NCBI GenBank assembly: GCA_016712525.1
Contig: JADJQX010000008.1
Span: 434,001-498,000 of the forward strand
Direction: 5' to 3'
Length of the DNA: 64,000 nt
DNA from: Myxococcales bacterium
GTDB lineage: Bacteria; Myxococcota_A; Polyangia; Polyangiales; Polyangiaceae
Shown here: piece after piece, positions 63,378-64,000 of the stretch
Layout: every line of letters begins with the position of its first letter
How positions within the stretch are numbered: position 1 is the stretch's first letter
Made by a program: the position numbers and the translations under genes
Notes under the pieces: model-generated
Database searches by the model: none
What the model was told of the DNA's origin: nothing
Seen by the model: only the letters and a program-made list of their open reading frames with translations

Positions 63378-64000
63378 TCACGCGGCACGCTCGCTCTCGG
63401 GGGTCACGGCGTCGACGAGGTAGCGGGTCGCGTCGAGCGGGCCGTCCACCGAGGCCCGCGACGGCACGAGCGCGCGCGCGCGGCCCTCGGCGAGCAAAAG
63501 GAGCTTCTTGCCCGTCGACACGACGGCCCGCGTGGAGACCGCGTCGTACCCGTTCGACGCCACGACACGCCCGATCTCCGCGTACACGAGGCGCGCGCCC
63601 CAAATGGCCGCGCGGCAGTCCTTCGGCAAGAGGCCGATCCCCGTCTCGGCGCGGGCGTAGAGGAGCTCGGCGCGACGGAGGAGCCTCGCCGTGGTGCGGC
63701 GGAGGCGAGGGTCGGCGGGCCCACGCAAGGCGAGCGCGAGCGCCTCGTCCCGGGAGAGGCCTTCGTCCGCGAGCCACGTCGTAGGGAGGTACATGCGTCG
63801 GAGGCGCGCGTCGGCCCCGACGTCGCGGGCGACGTTGGTGAGCTGCATCGCCACGCCGAGGTCGCAGGCCCTGGCGAGAGCCTCCTTGGAGCGGGCGCCC
63901 ATCACGAGCGTCATCATCGCGCCGACCGCACCCGCGACTCGCGCGGCGTACGCCTCGAGCGACGCGAGGTCGGGCGTCTCGCGGTCGTCGGCGTCCCACG
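63378..64000 (-). CDS. crtB: phytoene synthase CrtB (5' end outside window)
   Basis: Partial, about 207 codons of the C-terminal portion. Motifs are AYAARVAGAVGAMMTLVMG, MQLTNVARDVGADARLRRMYLP (second Asp-rich motif, DxxxD) and RRAELLYARAETGIGLLPKDCR. The DVGAD motif binds the Mg-diphosphate of GGPP. The enzyme joins two GGPP to phytoene, the first committed step of carotenoid synthesis. The start lies beyond the window edge. The stop is 17 bases before the CruA-like start, so the two are an operon. Confidence 0.9.
   Translation of the reverse strand, partial: WDADDRETPDLASLEAYAARVAGAVGAMMTLVMGARSKEALARACDLGVAMQLTNVARDVGADARLRRMYLPTTWLADEGLSRDEALALALRGPADPRLRRTTARLLRRAELLYARAETGIGLLPKDCRAAIWGARLVYAEIGRVVASNGYDAVSTRAVVSTGKKLLLLAEGRARALVPSRASVDGPLDATRYLVDAVTPESERAA

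Overview
The window is very GC-rich DNA (roughly 70% by eye) with strong third-position G/C bias. Its gene families are typical of large-genome Myxococcota: lipoproteins with Gly/Thr/Ser/Asp-rich linkers, OmpA proteins with thrombospondin type-3 repeats, Ser/Thr kinases fused to other modules, a sigma-54 activator fused to a kinase, a GltJ/AgmX-type gliding protein, and carotenoid genes of the 1-hydroxy type. A Polyangiales-like myxobacterium is the best guess. This is inferred from gene content alone. It reads as ordinary chromosome, with no phage, plasmid, integron or CRISPR.

Layout. Positions 1-10 kb carry a membrane metallophosphoesterase (cut by the edge), a multi-S1 RNA-binding protein, a PlsB-like acyltransferase, an isochorismatase-fold hydrolase, an MtfA-type peptidase, and a benzoate-CoA-ligase-like enzyme coupled to a creatininase homologue. 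From 10-17.5 kb come two cytochrome-like lipoproteins, a U32 (RlhA-like) protein overlapping a second creatininase homologue, tRNA-Ala(GGC), and an overlapping nucleotidyltransferase/exonuclease pair. From 17.5-36.8 kb lies a signalling and envelope stretch: GGDEF protein, kinase-GAF-sigma54 activator, double-FHA membrane protein, two OmpA/TSP3 proteins, a triple zinc-ribbon membrane protein, a GltJ-like protein, a CAP-domain protein and several lipoproteins. From 37.1-40.4 kb is the conserved rpmH-rnpA-yidD-yidC-jag cluster. From 40.5-56 kb are mostly envelope, redox and signalling genes, including a DsbA-like lipoprotein, a thioredoxin-TPR protein, a membrane Ser/Thr kinase, an MscS channel, a VWA lipoprotein behind a good sigma-54 promoter match, and a pseudokinase-FGE fusion. 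From 57-64 kb is a carotenoid island: crtD, crtC, a glycosyltransferase and crtZ on the plus strand, facing rhomboid, CruA-like cyclase and crtB on the minus strand.

The most unusual feature is a pair of related non-coding elements (19074-19360 and 28394-28573, opposite orientation) with matching ~20-bp terminal inverted repeats starting CTAG. One copy has been invaded four times by a separate ~26-bp palindromic unit and supplies the stop codon of the neighbouring regulator gene. Other points of interest are a crtC reading frame with no canonical start codon, a GltJ-like protein with a free-standing lipoprotein copy of its C-terminal domain nearby, and a ribosome-site-masking hairpin before the rhomboid gene.

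How the genes work together: overlapping starts and stops (ATGA/GTGA junctions) mark translationally coupled pairs at 8516, 16866, 33585, 37785, 39884, 59466 and 60671. The carotenoid genes together predict a hydroxylated, probably glycosylated and cyclised pigment. The 28.6-34 kb group looks like one envelope/motility-related set. All functions are read from motifs by eye; no database search was run.
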